Below, in pieces: positions 24,468-33,101 of a DNA stretch of 64,000 nt. Numbering within the stretch: the first letter of the stretch is position 1; every line of letters begins with the position of its first letter. The notes beneath the pieces were generated by a model. The model was not told where the DNA came from. It saw only the letters and a program-made list of their open reading frames with translations, and made no database searches. The position numbers and the translations under genes were made by a program. The DNA comes from Clostridium thermobutyricum (GTDB taxonomy: Bacteria > Bacillota > Clostridia > Ch29), in NCBI GenBank assembly GCA_016842005.1, contig JAENYD010000006.1:42272-106271 (forward strand). Reading direction: 5' to 3'.

Positions 24468-26564
24468 CTACCGCCCAAATAGTATCTTGAATTCTGACGC
24501 AGGCAGAGGTTCACTGAACAGGTTCCCCTGCATATTGTCGCACAGGATATCCTTCAACAGTAACAACTGGTCTTCCTTCTCCACCCCTTCGGCCGTTACT
24601 TCCATATTGAGACTATGGGCCATGGATATGATGGAAGATACAATGGCAAAATTACTGTCTTCCGGATTCAGGTCCCGGATAAAAGACTGGTCAATCTTCA
24701 GGATATCAATATTCATGTTTTTAAGCTGGCTGAAAGAAGAATAACCTGTGCCAAAATCATCCAGAGAAATATGTATGCCCATGTCCTTCAACTGCCTGAT
24801 GGTCTTAAGGGCAGACTCCATATTAAAAGCAACGGTGCTTTCGGTTATCTCCAGTTCCAGATACTCCGGGTCAAGACCGGTTTCTTTTAAAATGCCGTCA
24901 ATCACTTTAACCATATTCTGCTGCTGAAACTGGCGGGCGGACAGGTTTACCGCAACAGGCATGGGGGGTAAACCGGCATCCTGCCATGCCTTGTTCTGGA
25001 CGCAGGCTTCCCGCAATACCCACTCACCTATGGGCACGATCAGACCTGTCTCCTCTGCCATGGGGATAAACTGGTCCGGTGATATCAGCCCCAATGCAGG
25101 ATGCTTCCACCTTACCAGGGCTTCCATACCGTTAATTTTCCCGTCAGCCACACCTATCCTGGGTTGATAATATACTGCAAATTCTTCTTTCGCAATGGCC
25201 CTTCTGAGGTTTGTCATAAGTTCCATCTGTTCTGATATATCCCGGTTCATGTTCTTTGTGAAAAACTGGTAATTGTTTCTTCCCAGGTCTTTGGCCCTGT
25301 ACATAGCCGTATCCGCATTCATTACCATGCTCTCAACATCATTACCATCGTCAGGATATACACTGATGCCCATACTGGTTGTTATATACAATTCATGGCT
25401 GTCAATCAAAAAAGGTTGTCTGAATACATCCAGTATTCCCTGTGCAATATCCGCCACATCTTCCAGTCTCACCACTTCGGGCATCAGCAAAATGAACTCA
25501 TCTCCTCCCATCCTGGAGAAGGTATCAGTCTCACGTATAATGCCCTTCAACCTGTCTGCAACCGCTTTTAAAAGCTTATCACCGACACTGTGACCCAGGG
25601 TATCGTTTATGTTCTTGAATTTGTCCAGGTCCAGAATAATAATCGCCATCATGTGTCCGTTTTTCCGGGCATGGGCCAGTTCCAGCGAAAAACGGTCATT
25701 AAACAGTATCCTGTTGGGTAATCCGGTTAAGGGGTCAAAATATGACAGGTGGGTCACAGTCCTTTCCGCCTTCTTCCTTTTGGATATGTCCCTGTAAATG
25801 GCATATATTCCTACCTGTTCACCTTTAACCACAACCGGATACCCCAGTATTGAAACCTCCACCAGGGTCCCGTCTTTTCGCTTTCTTACAGCTTCTTCAT
25901 GCAGGTTCTGACCTTGCATGACCATTTCTGAAAAATTGGAAGCTTCTCTGATAAAATCCTCCGGGACAATCAGCTGGTTGATGAGCATACCCCTTATTTC
26001 CTCGTTTTCATACTGAAAAAGCTGGCTAAAGGCCTTGTTGGCAATAATAACTTTATCTTCATTATCCAGCACCACAATGGCATCCGGTGAGCTGTTGAAG
26101 AGCTGCTGAAAGCATGCCCTTTCAAAGTAAAGTTCTTCTTTCAAACGTCTTTGCTCAGTAACATCCTTCGCCAGTATGAGAGCCGCCTCCCGCCCATTAT
26201 AGTAGAAATGTGCCAGCGCTATTTCGGTATCTATAACTGCGCCGTCAGCCCGGACCAGTTTTTGATGAGCAGATGGAATATTAGTCCCTTTACGTGAAAC
26301 TCTGTTCAACTGTCTGGTCACCATTTTTCTGGCCTCAGGGAGCACAAAATCTGTAACCGGTCGTCCTAAAAGAGCCTCAACCCCATCAACTCCTATAATT
26401 TTTGCCGCAGACGTGTTTGCCGCTACAATCTCCCCATTGCAGCAGATTGCCATGGCATGAAAAGAAAGATTGATTAACTCCCAGATATCATTCTTGTTCT
26501 TTAACTGCCCCCCAGTCTGAATGTTCATGGCTCCAGCATCAATAGAATTAAGCATCGATTTCAT
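24468..26564 (-). CDS. PAS-PAS-GGDEF-EAL cyclic-di-GMP signalling protein
   Basis: 698 residues, no membrane segment. Two PAS domains (about 28-140 and 150-265, the second ending in YAIYRDISKRKKAE), then a GGDEF domain (about 270-435) with intact SRMGGDEF at 351-357, and an EAL domain (about 450-698) with MEALVRW (EAL 481-483), NLSARQF, ELEITES and DDFGTGYSSF. 'MQGNLFSEPLP' replaces the commoner QGYLFSKPLP. Both catalytic signatures look competent, so synthesis and breakdown of cyclic-di-GMP are both possible. The two PAS domains suggest redox or small-molecule sensing. Monocistronic, preceded by GGAGGTACAAAAA. Confidence 0.92.
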   Translation of the reverse strand: MKSMLNSIDAGAMNIQTGGQLKNKNDIWELINLSFHAMAICCNGEIVAANTSAAKIIGVDGVEALLGRPVTDFVLPEARKMVTRQLNRVSRKGTNIPSAHQKLVRADGAVIDTEIALAHFYYNGREAALILAKDVTEQRRLKEELYFERACFQQLFNSSPDAIVVLDNEDKVIIANKAFSQLFQYENEEIRGMLINQLIVPEDFIREASNFSEMVMQGQNLHEEAVRKRKDGTLVEVSILGYPVVVKGEQVGIYAIYRDISKRKKAERTVTHLSYFDPLTGLPNRILFNDRFSLELAHARKNGHMMAIIILDLDKFKNINDTLGHSVGDKLLKAVADRLKGIIRETDTFSRMGGDEFILLMPEVVRLEDVADIAQGILDVFRQPFLIDSHELYITTSMGISVYPDDGNDVESMVMNADTAMYRAKDLGRNNYQFFTKNMNRDISEQMELMTNLRRAIAKEEFAVYYQPRIGVADGKINGMEALVRWKHPALGLISPDQFIPMAEETGLIVPIGEWVLREACVQNKAWQDAGLPPMPVAVNLSARQFQQQNMVKVIDGILKETGLDPEYLELEITESTVAFNMESALKTIRQLKDMGIHISLDDFGTGYSSFSQLKNMNIDILKIDQSFIRDLNPEDSNFAIVSSIISMAHSLNMEVTAEGVEKEDQLLLLKDILCDNMQGNLFSEPLPASEFKILFGR

Positions 26565-26810
26565 TTTTTGTACCTCCCATTGCAGTCAGCAATTCCCGCG
26601 ACATCATTCCCCGAAACCCCGAACATTCCTGCATCCAGTGCTTTAATCATTTAACCGGTACAGCCGCTGGCATTTAACCCCCTATTACTAATTTCGACAT
26701 TTTTCAGCAAATTCCTCCGTCAATGCCAGGAATCTATATATAAATATGGTACATTCTCTATTGTAAATTTCGACACAGACCGATAAAAACTGTAGGAAAA
26801 ATTTTGCAGA
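26565..26810. other. Intergenic upstream of the GGDEF-EAL gene
   Basis: No gene seen. 'AATTTCGACA' occurs twice (26691-26700 and 26765-26774), about 74 bases apart, a possible binding site pair or promoter element of the signalling gene. Confidence 0.4.
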
Positions 26811-27013
26811 TAAACAGGATTCTTGGCTTCAGGTGGGGTTTTAACCCCACCTGAAGCCTAAAAACCGTTACCCGGGGGCGTAGCACCGTTTATCTTTAAT
26901 TTGAGACATTCCGATGGGGACATTCCTGTCCAAGAGGAATACTGGAACTTCAACAGGTGTGTCCCCTGACCTCTGACAGGACGGGAGCATGGCGGCGGTA
27001 GCCATCGGATAAA
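26811..27013 (+). repeat. Dispersed repeat copy R2 (full length)
   Basis: The most complete copy. Hairpin module (TAAACAGGATTCTTGG, GGCTTCAGGTGGGG, CCCCACCTGAAGCC), then GTTACCCGGGGGCGTAGCACCG, a middle part with GGGGACATTCCTGTCC and GGTGTGTCCCCTGACC, and the distal end CAGGACGGGAGCATGGCGGC, GGTAGCCATCGGATAAA. Not within any gene. Confidence 0.85.
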
Positions 27014-27017
27014 TTAA

Positions 27018-27046
27018 GAAGGGCCGTTGACCCTCCTTATCAGTAA
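27018..27046 (-). terminator. Terminator of the glyoxylate aminotransferase gene
   Basis: Minus-strand AAGGAGGGTCAACGGCCCTTCTT hairpin just after the stop, directly beside repeat R2. No strong T run follows. Confidence 0.5.
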
Positions 27047-27062
27047 GTATCCATATATCTGA

Positions 27063-28244
27063 TTATTTGTTATAAACCTCCAGGGCAGCTTCTATGGATG
27101 AACCCACATTCGCCTTATAGCCCTGCTGTATCAAAGCATCCCCCAGGGCTGCCAGGAGAAGAATCACATAGTTTCTCCTGGAGGATTCGCCCATCAGTCC
27201 GATTCTCCATGCCTTACCCTTGAAATCTCCAAGCCCGCCTCCGATTTCAATGCCGTATTTCTCCAGCAGGAACTTTCTGGCTTTGGCCTCGTCCACACCG
27301 TCAGGGGCCTTGACTGCATTAAGGGTAGGCAGCCTGTATCCTTCCGGGGCGATCATCTGAAGGCCCATAGCCTCTATCCCTTTTATCAGGGCATTTGAAT
27401 TCAGCTTATGCCTTGCATACCTGGCCTCCAGGCCTTCTTCCCTGACAATCATCAGGGCTTCCCTTAACCCGTAAACCATATTGATGGGGGCAGTATGGTG
27501 ATAGAATCTTTCTTTGCCCCAGTAATTCTGTATCATGGTCAGGTCAAGATACCAGCTCTGGACTTTTGTAGTCCTGTTACCGAGTACTTTTCTGGCCTTA
27601 TCGTTCAAAGTAACGGGAGAGAGCCCGGGAGGGCAGCTTAAAGCCTTCTGGGTACCGCTGTAGCAGGCATCAATTCCCCATTCGTCCACTTTCAGTTCCA
27701 CACCGCCAAGGGATGTTACAGCATCCACCACCAGGAGAGCATCATATTCCTTAGCTATTTTTGATATCTCCTCAAGGGGCTGCAATACCCCCGTGGAGGT
27801 CTCGGCATGAACAATGGCAACCAGTTTGGCTCCACCGGCACTCTCCAGAGCATCTCTCACCTGCTCGGGCTGAATAGGTTTGCCCCAGGGTGCTTCCACG
27901 CTGATAACCTCGGCCCCGCACCTGCCGGCAATATCCCTCAGCCTCTGCCCAAAGACACCTTTAACACAGACTACAACCCTGTCTCCCGGTTCTATGAGGT
28001 TGACCATAACCGTTTCCATCCCCGCGCTTCCTGTCCCCGACATGGGTATTGTCAGCTGGTTTTCGGTCTGAAATACATACCTCAGCAGGTCCATGGTCTC
28101 ATTCATAATCTCAAGGAACTGGGGATCCAGGTGCCCCAGCATATTGCTGGATATAGCTCTTAAAACCCTGGGCGACGTTTCAACCGGACCGGGACCGAGC
28201 AGAATGCGGTATTCCGGGTTCAATTGTCCAAATTCCTTTTCCAT
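27063..28244 (-). CDS. Alanine/serine-glyoxylate aminotransferase family protein
   Basis: Class V PLP aminotransferase, 393 residues from the ATG after AAGGAGGAATGTTCA. EYRILLGPGPVETSPRVL near the N-terminus, LTIPMSGTGSAGMETVM (binding of PLP phosphate), LVVDAVTSLGGVELKVDEWG (PLP Asp), YSGTQKALSCPPGLSPV (Schiff-base Lys near 197), and 'GIEIGGGLGDFKGKAWRIGLMG' near the end are all typical. It transfers an amino group to glyoxylate, giving glycine, from alanine or serine. The IclR-type gene upstream probably controls it. Confidence 0.9.
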   Translation of the reverse strand: MEKEFGQLNPEYRILLGPGPVETSPRVLRAISSNMLGHLDPQFLEIMNETMDLLRYVFQTENQLTIPMSGTGSAGMETVMVNLIEPGDRVVVCVKGVFGQRLRDIAGRCGAEVISVEAPWGKPIQPEQVRDALESAGGAKLVAIVHAETSTGVLQPLEEISKIAKEYDALLVVDAVTSLGGVELKVDEWGIDACYSGTQKALSCPPGLSPVTLNDKARKVLGNRTTKVQSWYLDLTMIQNYWGKERFYHHTAPINMVYGLREALMIVREEGLEARYARHKLNSNALIKGIEAMGLQMIAPEGYRLPTLNAVKAPDGVDEAKARKFLLEKYGIEIGGGLGDFKGKAWRIGLMGESSRRNYVILLLAALGDALIQQGYKANVGSSIEAALEVYNK

Positions 28245-28327
28245 TGAACATTCCTCCTTAAACGAATATATTATAGGCATGCAAGCCCAATAATAAGCTC
28301 TTTAATCAGCCGGAACAGGCTTTTCGT

Positions 28328-28440
28328 TATCCGATGACTACCGGCGCCAACACTCCTGGACGGCACTCAACCGGCCCTGCGTCCCTGGATAACAGTTTCT
28401 AACCTTCATGTGGGATTTACAAGCTAAGAATCCTGTTTAT
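28328..28440 (-). repeat. Dispersed repeat copy R3 (short, degenerate)
   Basis: Minus-oriented: ATAAACAGGATTCTTAGCTT, then CTGTTATCCAGGGACGCAGG, then GGAGTGTTGGCGCCGGTAGT and CATCGGATAACG. It lacks the GGGGACA middle. The IclR gene ends inside it: its last residues Lys-Gln-Asp-Ser and TAG are repeat sequence. Confidence 0.75.
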
Positions 28441-29197
28441 AACCGCAGGCAGTGGATATTTCACCGGCCTCTTCCCTGACAGCACGGATAAGTTCTTCCA
28501 CCCGGTTTTTTCCGAACCTGTCCCTGGGGCCCGATATACTAATGGCTGCTATCACCTTCCCACTCCCGTCCTTAACCGGGGCAGCCAGGCACATAACCCC
28601 TTCTTCCCTTTCCTGATTGTCTACGGCATATCCCCTGGATTTTATCAGCTTCAATTCATTCATCAGCTTTTCCCTGGTGGTAATAGTGTTTTGAGTATAA
28701 CGGGGCAGGCCATTGGCGGCAATTACATATTCAATCTCATCCTCAGTCATATCCGAAAGCAAAACCTTCCCCGCACCGTTACAGTGGGGGAAAACCTTGG
28801 CCCCCAGCCTGGTGAACATCCTTACCATCCTGCTGCTTTCATACTGGGCTATATAGACAGACATACTGCCGTCCATAACAACCATGTTGGACGTTTCCCC
28901 GGTTTTCTCTGTAAGCCTCTTTAAATGAGGAGACGATATGGATATAAGCTCATCATCATTCCGGGCCAGTATACCCAGTTTGTACAGTTTAAGGCCCAGT
29001 CTGTATTTCCCGCTCTGCGGGTCCTGCTCCAGCATACCTTTATGCTCCAGAGTGGATACAATCCTGTACACGGTACTCTTGTACAAATTCAATCTCCTGG
29101 CCATTTCGCTTATACCCAGTTCTGTATCGTGGTGATTGTATAACTCAAGAATATCAACAGCCCTTATTATAGAATTTATAAGATATTCATTCGCCAT
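28424..29197 (-). CDS. IclR-family transcriptional regulator
   Basis: 257 residues. N-terminal winged HTH (about 8-65: SIIRAVDILELYNHHDTELG, then ISEMARRLNLYKSTVYRIVSTLEHKGML) and the C-terminal effector domain (about 80-250) with FTRLGAKVFPHCNGAGKVLLSD, YTQNTITTREKLMNEL, and VMCLAAPVKDGSGKVIAAISISGP. Regulators of this family often control glyoxylate or aromatic-acid genes, and the neighbour is a glyoxylate aminotransferase. The last four residues are encoded by a dispersed repeat. Confidence 0.9.
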   Translation of the reverse strand: MANEYLINSIIRAVDILELYNHHDTELGISEMARRLNLYKSTVYRIVSTLEHKGMLEQDPQSGKYRLGLKLYKLGILARNDDELISISSPHLKRLTEKTGETSNMVVMDGSMSVYIAQYESSRMVRMFTRLGAKVFPHCNGAGKVLLSDMTEDEIEYVIAANGLPRYTQNTITTREKLMNELKLIKSRGYAVDNQEREEGVMCLAAPVKDGSGKVIAAISISGPRDRFGKNRVEELIRAVREEAGEISTACGYKQDS

Positions 29198-29213
29198 GTA
29201 TATCCCCCTGTGT

Positions 29214-29246
29214 TATCAATAATAGAACACTGTCTCGTTATTGATA
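29214..29246. promoter_or_regulatory. Candidate IclR operator
   Basis: Perfect inverted repeat TATCAATAA-N15-TTATTGATA, 17 bases upstream of the IclR start codon. It overlaps the likely promoter (TATTAT as -10 at 29218-29223 on the minus strand). Autoregulation is inferred. Confidence 0.5.
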
Positions 29247-29406
29247 CTATACTATATCTATTCGCCAGCAGAAAAAAAATTCCTTCTTGTTTGCCGGATG
29301 TTTTTTGATTTAATATCAAAACTTAATACGGTGTATCCCCCGACCGCCGGAAAGCAGAAAGGGGGATATACGGCCGGATGTGTAAGATTGGAGGTAGGCT
29401 GCAGAA

Positions 29407-29458
29407 AACAAAGAGACAGGAACGGGTAACCAGAGTTACCCGTTCCTGTCTCTTTGTT
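29407..29458. terminator. Long perfect hairpin at the end of rarA
   Basis: 24-base arms (AACAAAGAGACAGG, AACGGGTAAC) around CAGA, with no mismatch. One arm encodes the last codons of rarA (KQRDRNG). The T run is weak (TTTGTTTTC). Acts probably in both directions. Confidence 0.7.
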
Positions 29459-30746
29459 TCAGCCGTTCAAGGTATTTTTTAATATTTTTTTCTGTCCCTT
29501 CTTCAGTAGGTATGTAGTATTCGGCTCCCTGCAGCTGGTCGGGCAGATACTGCTGCTTCACATAATGGCCGGGATAACTGTGGGGGTACCTGTAACCTTT
29601 ACCATTTCCAAAATTCTTAGCTCCGGTATATTTGGCACATCTGAGATGAAGAGGCACTTCTCCTATATCTTTTTTCTTTACGTCCTCCAGGGCCCTGTCG
29701 ATAGCAAGGTATGACGAATTAGACTTGGGAGAAAGGGCTACCAAAAGTGCTGCCTCCGCCAGGATTATTCTGGCTTCAGGCATTCCAATCATTCTCACCG
29801 CCTCCGCAGCAGCAACAGCCACCTCCAGAACCCTGGGATTGGCCAGTCCCACATCCTCGGCAGCAGCTATTATTATCCTGCGGGCAATAAAGTTTATATC
29901 TTCGCCGGCGTGAAGCATCCTGGCCAGGTAATGAAGAACGGCCTGCGGGTCACTGCCTCTCATGCTCTTAATAAATGCGGATATTACATCGTAGTGCTGG
30001 TCCCCGGCCCTGTCATATCTCAAGGCCCGTTCCTGTATGGAATTCTCAGCCACCTCGAGGGTGATATCTATATTGCCCTGTTCATCCGGCGATGTCGTTA
30101 AAAAGGCGAGCTCCAGGGCATTGAGGGCCCTTCTCGCATCTCCGCCGCTTACTGTCACAAAATGCTCCATTGCTTCATCCTGAACACGAACCGGGTATCT
30201 GCCCAGTCCCCTGTCCCGGTCGGAAACAGCCCTTTTCAGAAGGCCCGTAATATCCCCTTTCCCCAGGGGATTAAATCTGAATATGGTGGACCGGGATATA
30301 AGGGCCTTGTTTATTTCAAAATAGGGATTTTCGGTGGTGGCTCCTATGAGCACAAGGGTACCCTCTTCCACATAGGGCAGCAGAACATCCTGCTGGCCTT
30401 TGTTCAAACGGTGAATCTCATCAAAGAACAGAAGTACCTTTCCTCCCGGTGTCAGGATAGGGTTACGGGCCTGGTCCGCAATTTCCCGGATGTCTTTAAC
30501 CCCTGCAGATACAGCATTAAGCTGCCTGAAAGGACGGTTGGTCTCCCGGGCAATTATTTTTGCAAGGGTAGTCTTCCCTGTACCCGGAGGACCGTAAAAG
30601 ATGGCAGAAGACAGCATATCCGATTTTATAAGCCTGTGAAGCAACTTGCCTTCTCCCACAAGTTGTTCCTGACCTATAAAGTCCTCCAGTTTTTCGGGTC
30701 TCATCCTGTAGGCCAGTGGCATATTGTTCTCTTTCCTGTCTATCAT
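29436..30746 (-). CDS. rarA: Replication-associated recombination protein A (RarA/MgsA)
   Basis: AAA+ ATPase that acts at stalled replication forks. 436 residues; an internal ATG 24 bases downstream (MPLAYRMRPEKLEDFIGQE) is an equally good start. Walker A FYGPPGTGKTTLAKII near 51-66, Walker B VLLFFDEIHRLN, sensor 1 'LIGATTENPYFEINKALISR', and the C-terminal tetramerisation domain with HAGEDINFIARRIIIAAAEDVGLANP and SYPGHYVKQQYLPDQL. Complete and typical. It is divergent from ybjQ with a gene remnant in between. Confidence 0.94.
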   Translation of the reverse strand: MIDRKENNMPLAYRMRPEKLEDFIGQEQLVGEGKLLHRLIKSDMLSSAIFYGPPGTGKTTLAKIIARETNRPFRQLNAVSAGVKDIREIADQARNPILTPGGKVLLFFDEIHRLNKGQQDVLLPYVEEGTLVLIGATTENPYFEINKALISRSTIFRFNPLGKGDITGLLKRAVSDRDRGLGRYPVRVQDEAMEHFVTVSGGDARRALNALELAFLTTSPDEQGNIDITLEVAENSIQERALRYDRAGDQHYDVISAFIKSMRGSDPQAVLHYLARMLHAGEDINFIARRIIIAAAEDVGLANPRVLEVAVAAAEAVRMIGMPEARIILAEAALLVALSPKSNSSYLAIDRALEDVKKKDIGEVPLHLRCAKYTGAKNFGNGKGYRYPHSYPGHYVKQQYLPDQLQGAEYYIPTEEGTEKNIKKYLERLKQRDRNG

Positions 30747-30866
30747 TTGTCCATCCCTTTCATTCTGTGTCTGGAACGTATGTTCTATGCCATTATATCA
30801 GATTTTCCTCCCTGGTGAAACACTTTTTCATACAAAAAAATTTTCTCCGCATAGGGAGAAGTCATT

Positions 30867-31061
30867 GTTCTCAGTACTCCCCCATATCCGCCAGCATCTT
30901 CACGCCCCCCGGAGGATTGCCTCAGCTATTTGAGGATATGCACAAAATCCCTTGGTTACCGCAGCCACATCAATGCCCCTGGAACCGCATAATGTCACGA
31001 CCTTCCGTGAATTGTATTCCAGCCTGTCAAGATATATTTCCGCTCTGGGATAATCCATCAT
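30867..31061 (-). pseudogene. N-terminal remnant of an alanine/ornithine racemase-family gene
   Basis: From ATGATG the frame reads MMDYPRAEIYLDRLEYNSRK, VVTLCGSRGIDVAAVTKGFC and AYPQIAEAILRGA, then stops; a shifted frame continues KMLADMGEY before another stop. The 'YPRxEIxLxxLxxN', 'GIxVAxVTKxFC' and 'IAxAxLxGG' pattern is the start of PLP-dependent racemases of the ornithine racemase (Orr) type, including the VTK lysine that holds PLP. About 60 of some 350 codons remain, broken by a frameshift and truncated. Confidence 0.72.
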
Positions 31062-31232
31062 TTATTCCGTTCTTTTCTATTATACTTGCCAGCAATTGTC
31101 TGATTAAAACTGTGCGGGGGCTATATAAGGGTATGTGGTAAACTTTTAGCATTTTTCCTTAACTTTTAATGTATAATATATGTGGTACTGTCCACATAAT
31201 GAGGATATTTATTATGAAAGGAGTTGTCAGGG

Positions 31233-31553
31233 ATGATTTTTACCACTACCCCGACCATTGAGGGGAAAAAAATCAAAGAATACAGGGGCATAGTGAACGG
31301 CGAAGTGATAACCGGAGTTAACTTTGTCAAAGATTTCATGGCAGGTCTCAGGGACCTGGTAGGCGGCCGTTCCGGGTCCTACGAGCAGGAACTCATTAAC
31401 GCCAGAGAAGAAGCACTGGCAGAGATGGGCAAAAGGGCGTCCGGCCTCGGGGCCAATGCCGTTGTGGGTATAGACATAGACTATGAAGTCCTCGGGCAGG
31501 CAGGAAGTATGCTGATGGTAACCGCATCAGGAACGGCAGTGGTTGTTGAATAA
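31233..31553 (+). CDS. YbjQ/UPF0145 family protein
   Basis: 106 residues: [76 protein letters not shown]. This is the complete YbjQ (putative heavy-metal-binding) family pattern; proteins form pentameric rings in known structures and the function is unsettled. The ATG is preceded by GAAAGGAGTTG at good spacing. One of few plus-strand genes; convergent with glyA. Confidence 0.9.
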   Translation: MIFTTTPTIEGKKIKEYRGIVNGEVITGVNFVKDFMAGLRDLVGGRSGSYEQELINAREEALAEMGKRASGLGANAVVGIDIDYEVLGQAGSMLMVTASGTAVVVE

Positions 31554-31560
31554 TTTTATA

Positions 31561-31620
31561 TTGGGGACATTCCTGTCCAAAGAGGAATACCAAGGCTTTA
31601 GCAGGTGTATCCCCTGACCG
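31561..31620 (+). repeat. Dispersed repeat fragment R4 (middle module)
   Basis: TTGGGGACATTCCTGTCC, AAAGAGGAATACC and GCAGGTGTATCCCCTGACC match the middle of copy R2. It lacks both the hairpin and the distal module. Lies just past the ybjQ stop. Confidence 0.75.
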
Positions 31621-31630
31621 CTGTATAATC

Positions 31631-31659
31631 ACATGCAAGGGGTTTACCCCCTTGCATGT
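31631..31659. terminator. Bidirectional hairpin between ybjQ and glyA
   Basis: ACATGCAAGGGG-TTTAC-CCCCTTGCATGT, perfect 12-base arms, placed between two convergent genes. Confidence 0.7.
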
Positions 31660-32901
31660 TCACTTTATATTTTCATAAAGAGGATACCTGCTGCATAATT
31701 GCTCAACCATTTTCCGCATTTCTTCTCCGGCTTCAGGATTACTCAGAATACCGCTTATTATTTCCGCTATTTCTTCCATGTCGCCTTCCTTCATACCCCG
31801 CGTAGTCACCGCAGGAGTACCTATTCTTATACCGCTTGTTACAAAAGGCGTCTCAGGGTCATAGGGTATAGTGTTTTTATTGACAGTGATACCTATGCCG
31901 TCCAGTAATGCTTCTGCTGTCTTACCGGTAATACCTTTGTTTCGCAGGTCTACCAGCATCAGATGGTTATCGGTACCGCCGGATACAAGTCTGAACCCTC
32001 TTTTGGTCAGCTCGTCCGCCAGCTTTTTCGCGTTCTTCACAATCTGGAGCTGATAATCCCTGAATTCCTGAGTCATAGCTTCCTTGAAACATACCCCTTT
32101 GGCAGCGATTACATGCATGAGCGGCCCTCCCTGTGTTCCCGGGAATATGGCCTTGTCAACATCCCTGGCAAACTCCTGTTTGCAGAGTATGGCTCCTCCC
32201 CTGGGTCCCCTCAGGGTCTTGTGGGTTGTTGTGGTAACAAAATGGGCATAGGGCACCGGGTTGGGGTGCAGTCCTGCAGCCACAAGGCCGGCGATGTGCG
32301 CCATATCAACCATTAGAAGGGCCCCTGTTTCGTCGGCTATTTCACTTAAGATTTTAAAATCAATTATCCTGGGATAAGCACTGGCCCCTGCTACAATTAA
32401 TTTTGGCCTTGATGCTTTCGCGATATCCCTTATACTGTCGTAATCCAGCATTTCAGTGTCTTTGTCCACCCCGTAAGGAACAAAATTGAAGTATTTGCCG
32501 GACAGGTTAACGGGACTGCCGTGGGTCAGGTGCCCGCCATGGGATAAGTTCATACCCATGATTGTGTCCCCCGGCTGAACAGCAGCAAAATATACTGCCG
32601 TATTGGCATTGGCCCCCGAGTGGGGCTGCACATTTGCATGGTCCGCGCCAAAAAGCTCTTTAAGCCGTTCCCGCGCCAGGTCCTCCGCTATATCCACAAA
32701 TTCACAACCGCCATAATACCTCTTGCCCGGGTATCCTTCAGCATATTTATTGGTCAAATGGTTCCCCATTGCCTCCATTACAGCTTCGCTTACAAAGTTT
32801 TCGGAAGCAATAAGCTCGATCTTACTGCGCTGCCTTTCCAGCTCTTTCATAATAGCCGAATACATCTCAGGGTCAACCTTATGTACCTTTGAAAAAAACA
32901 T
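31660..32901 (-). CDS. glyA: Serine hydroxymethyltransferase
   Basis: PLP enzyme interconverting serine and glycine with tetrahydrofolate; central C1 metabolism. 413 residues, full length. [19 protein letters not shown] near 31-49, [40 protein letters not shown], the PLP Lys in [15 protein letters not shown] (near 230), and [15 protein letters not shown] near the C-terminus. Preceded by TTGGAGGGAAAAGT. Sits among other glycine-related genes. Confidence 0.97.
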   Translation of the reverse strand: MFFSKVHKVDPEMYSAIMKELERQRSKIELIASENFVSEAVMEAMGNHLTNKYAEGYPGKRYYGGCEFVDIAEDLARERLKELFGADHANVQPHSGANANTAVYFAAVQPGDTIMGMNLSHGGHLTHGSPVNLSGKYFNFVPYGVDKDTEMLDYDSIRDIAKASRPKLIVAGASAYPRIIDFKILSEIADETGALLMVDMAHIAGLVAAGLHPNPVPYAHFVTTTTHKTLRGPRGGAILCKQEFARDVDKAIFPGTQGGPLMHVIAAKGVCFKEAMTQEFRDYQLQIVKNAKKLADELTKRGFRLVSGGTDNHLMLVDLRNKGITGKTAEALLDGIGITVNKNTIPYDPETPFVTSGIRIGTPAVTTRGMKEGDMEEIAEIISGILSNPEAGEEMRKMVEQLCSRYPLYENIK

Positions 32902-32984
32902 ACTTTTCCCTCCAATGCTAATTATTTGACCATCCCCACTTATATTATAAATTTTGTAGTAAATCTTTACAACTCCATTCGGCC

Positions 32985-33101
32985 TTTATCCTATGACTAC
33001 CGCAGCTAATGCTCCCATCCTTTCAGAGGGACGATAAGCGGTGCTGTGTCTCTGGTTAAACGGGGTTCAACCCCCACCTGAAATCAAGCAACCTGTTTAT
33101 C
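32985..33101 (-). repeat. Dispersed repeat copy R5
   Basis: Minus-oriented: AGATAAACAGGTTGCTTGAT, TTCAGGTGGGGGTTGAACCCC, AGCACCGCTTATC, AGGATGGGAGCATTAGCTGC, GGTAGTCATAGGATAAAGG. The TAA of TAAACAGG is the stop codon of tcdA. Confidence 0.8.
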
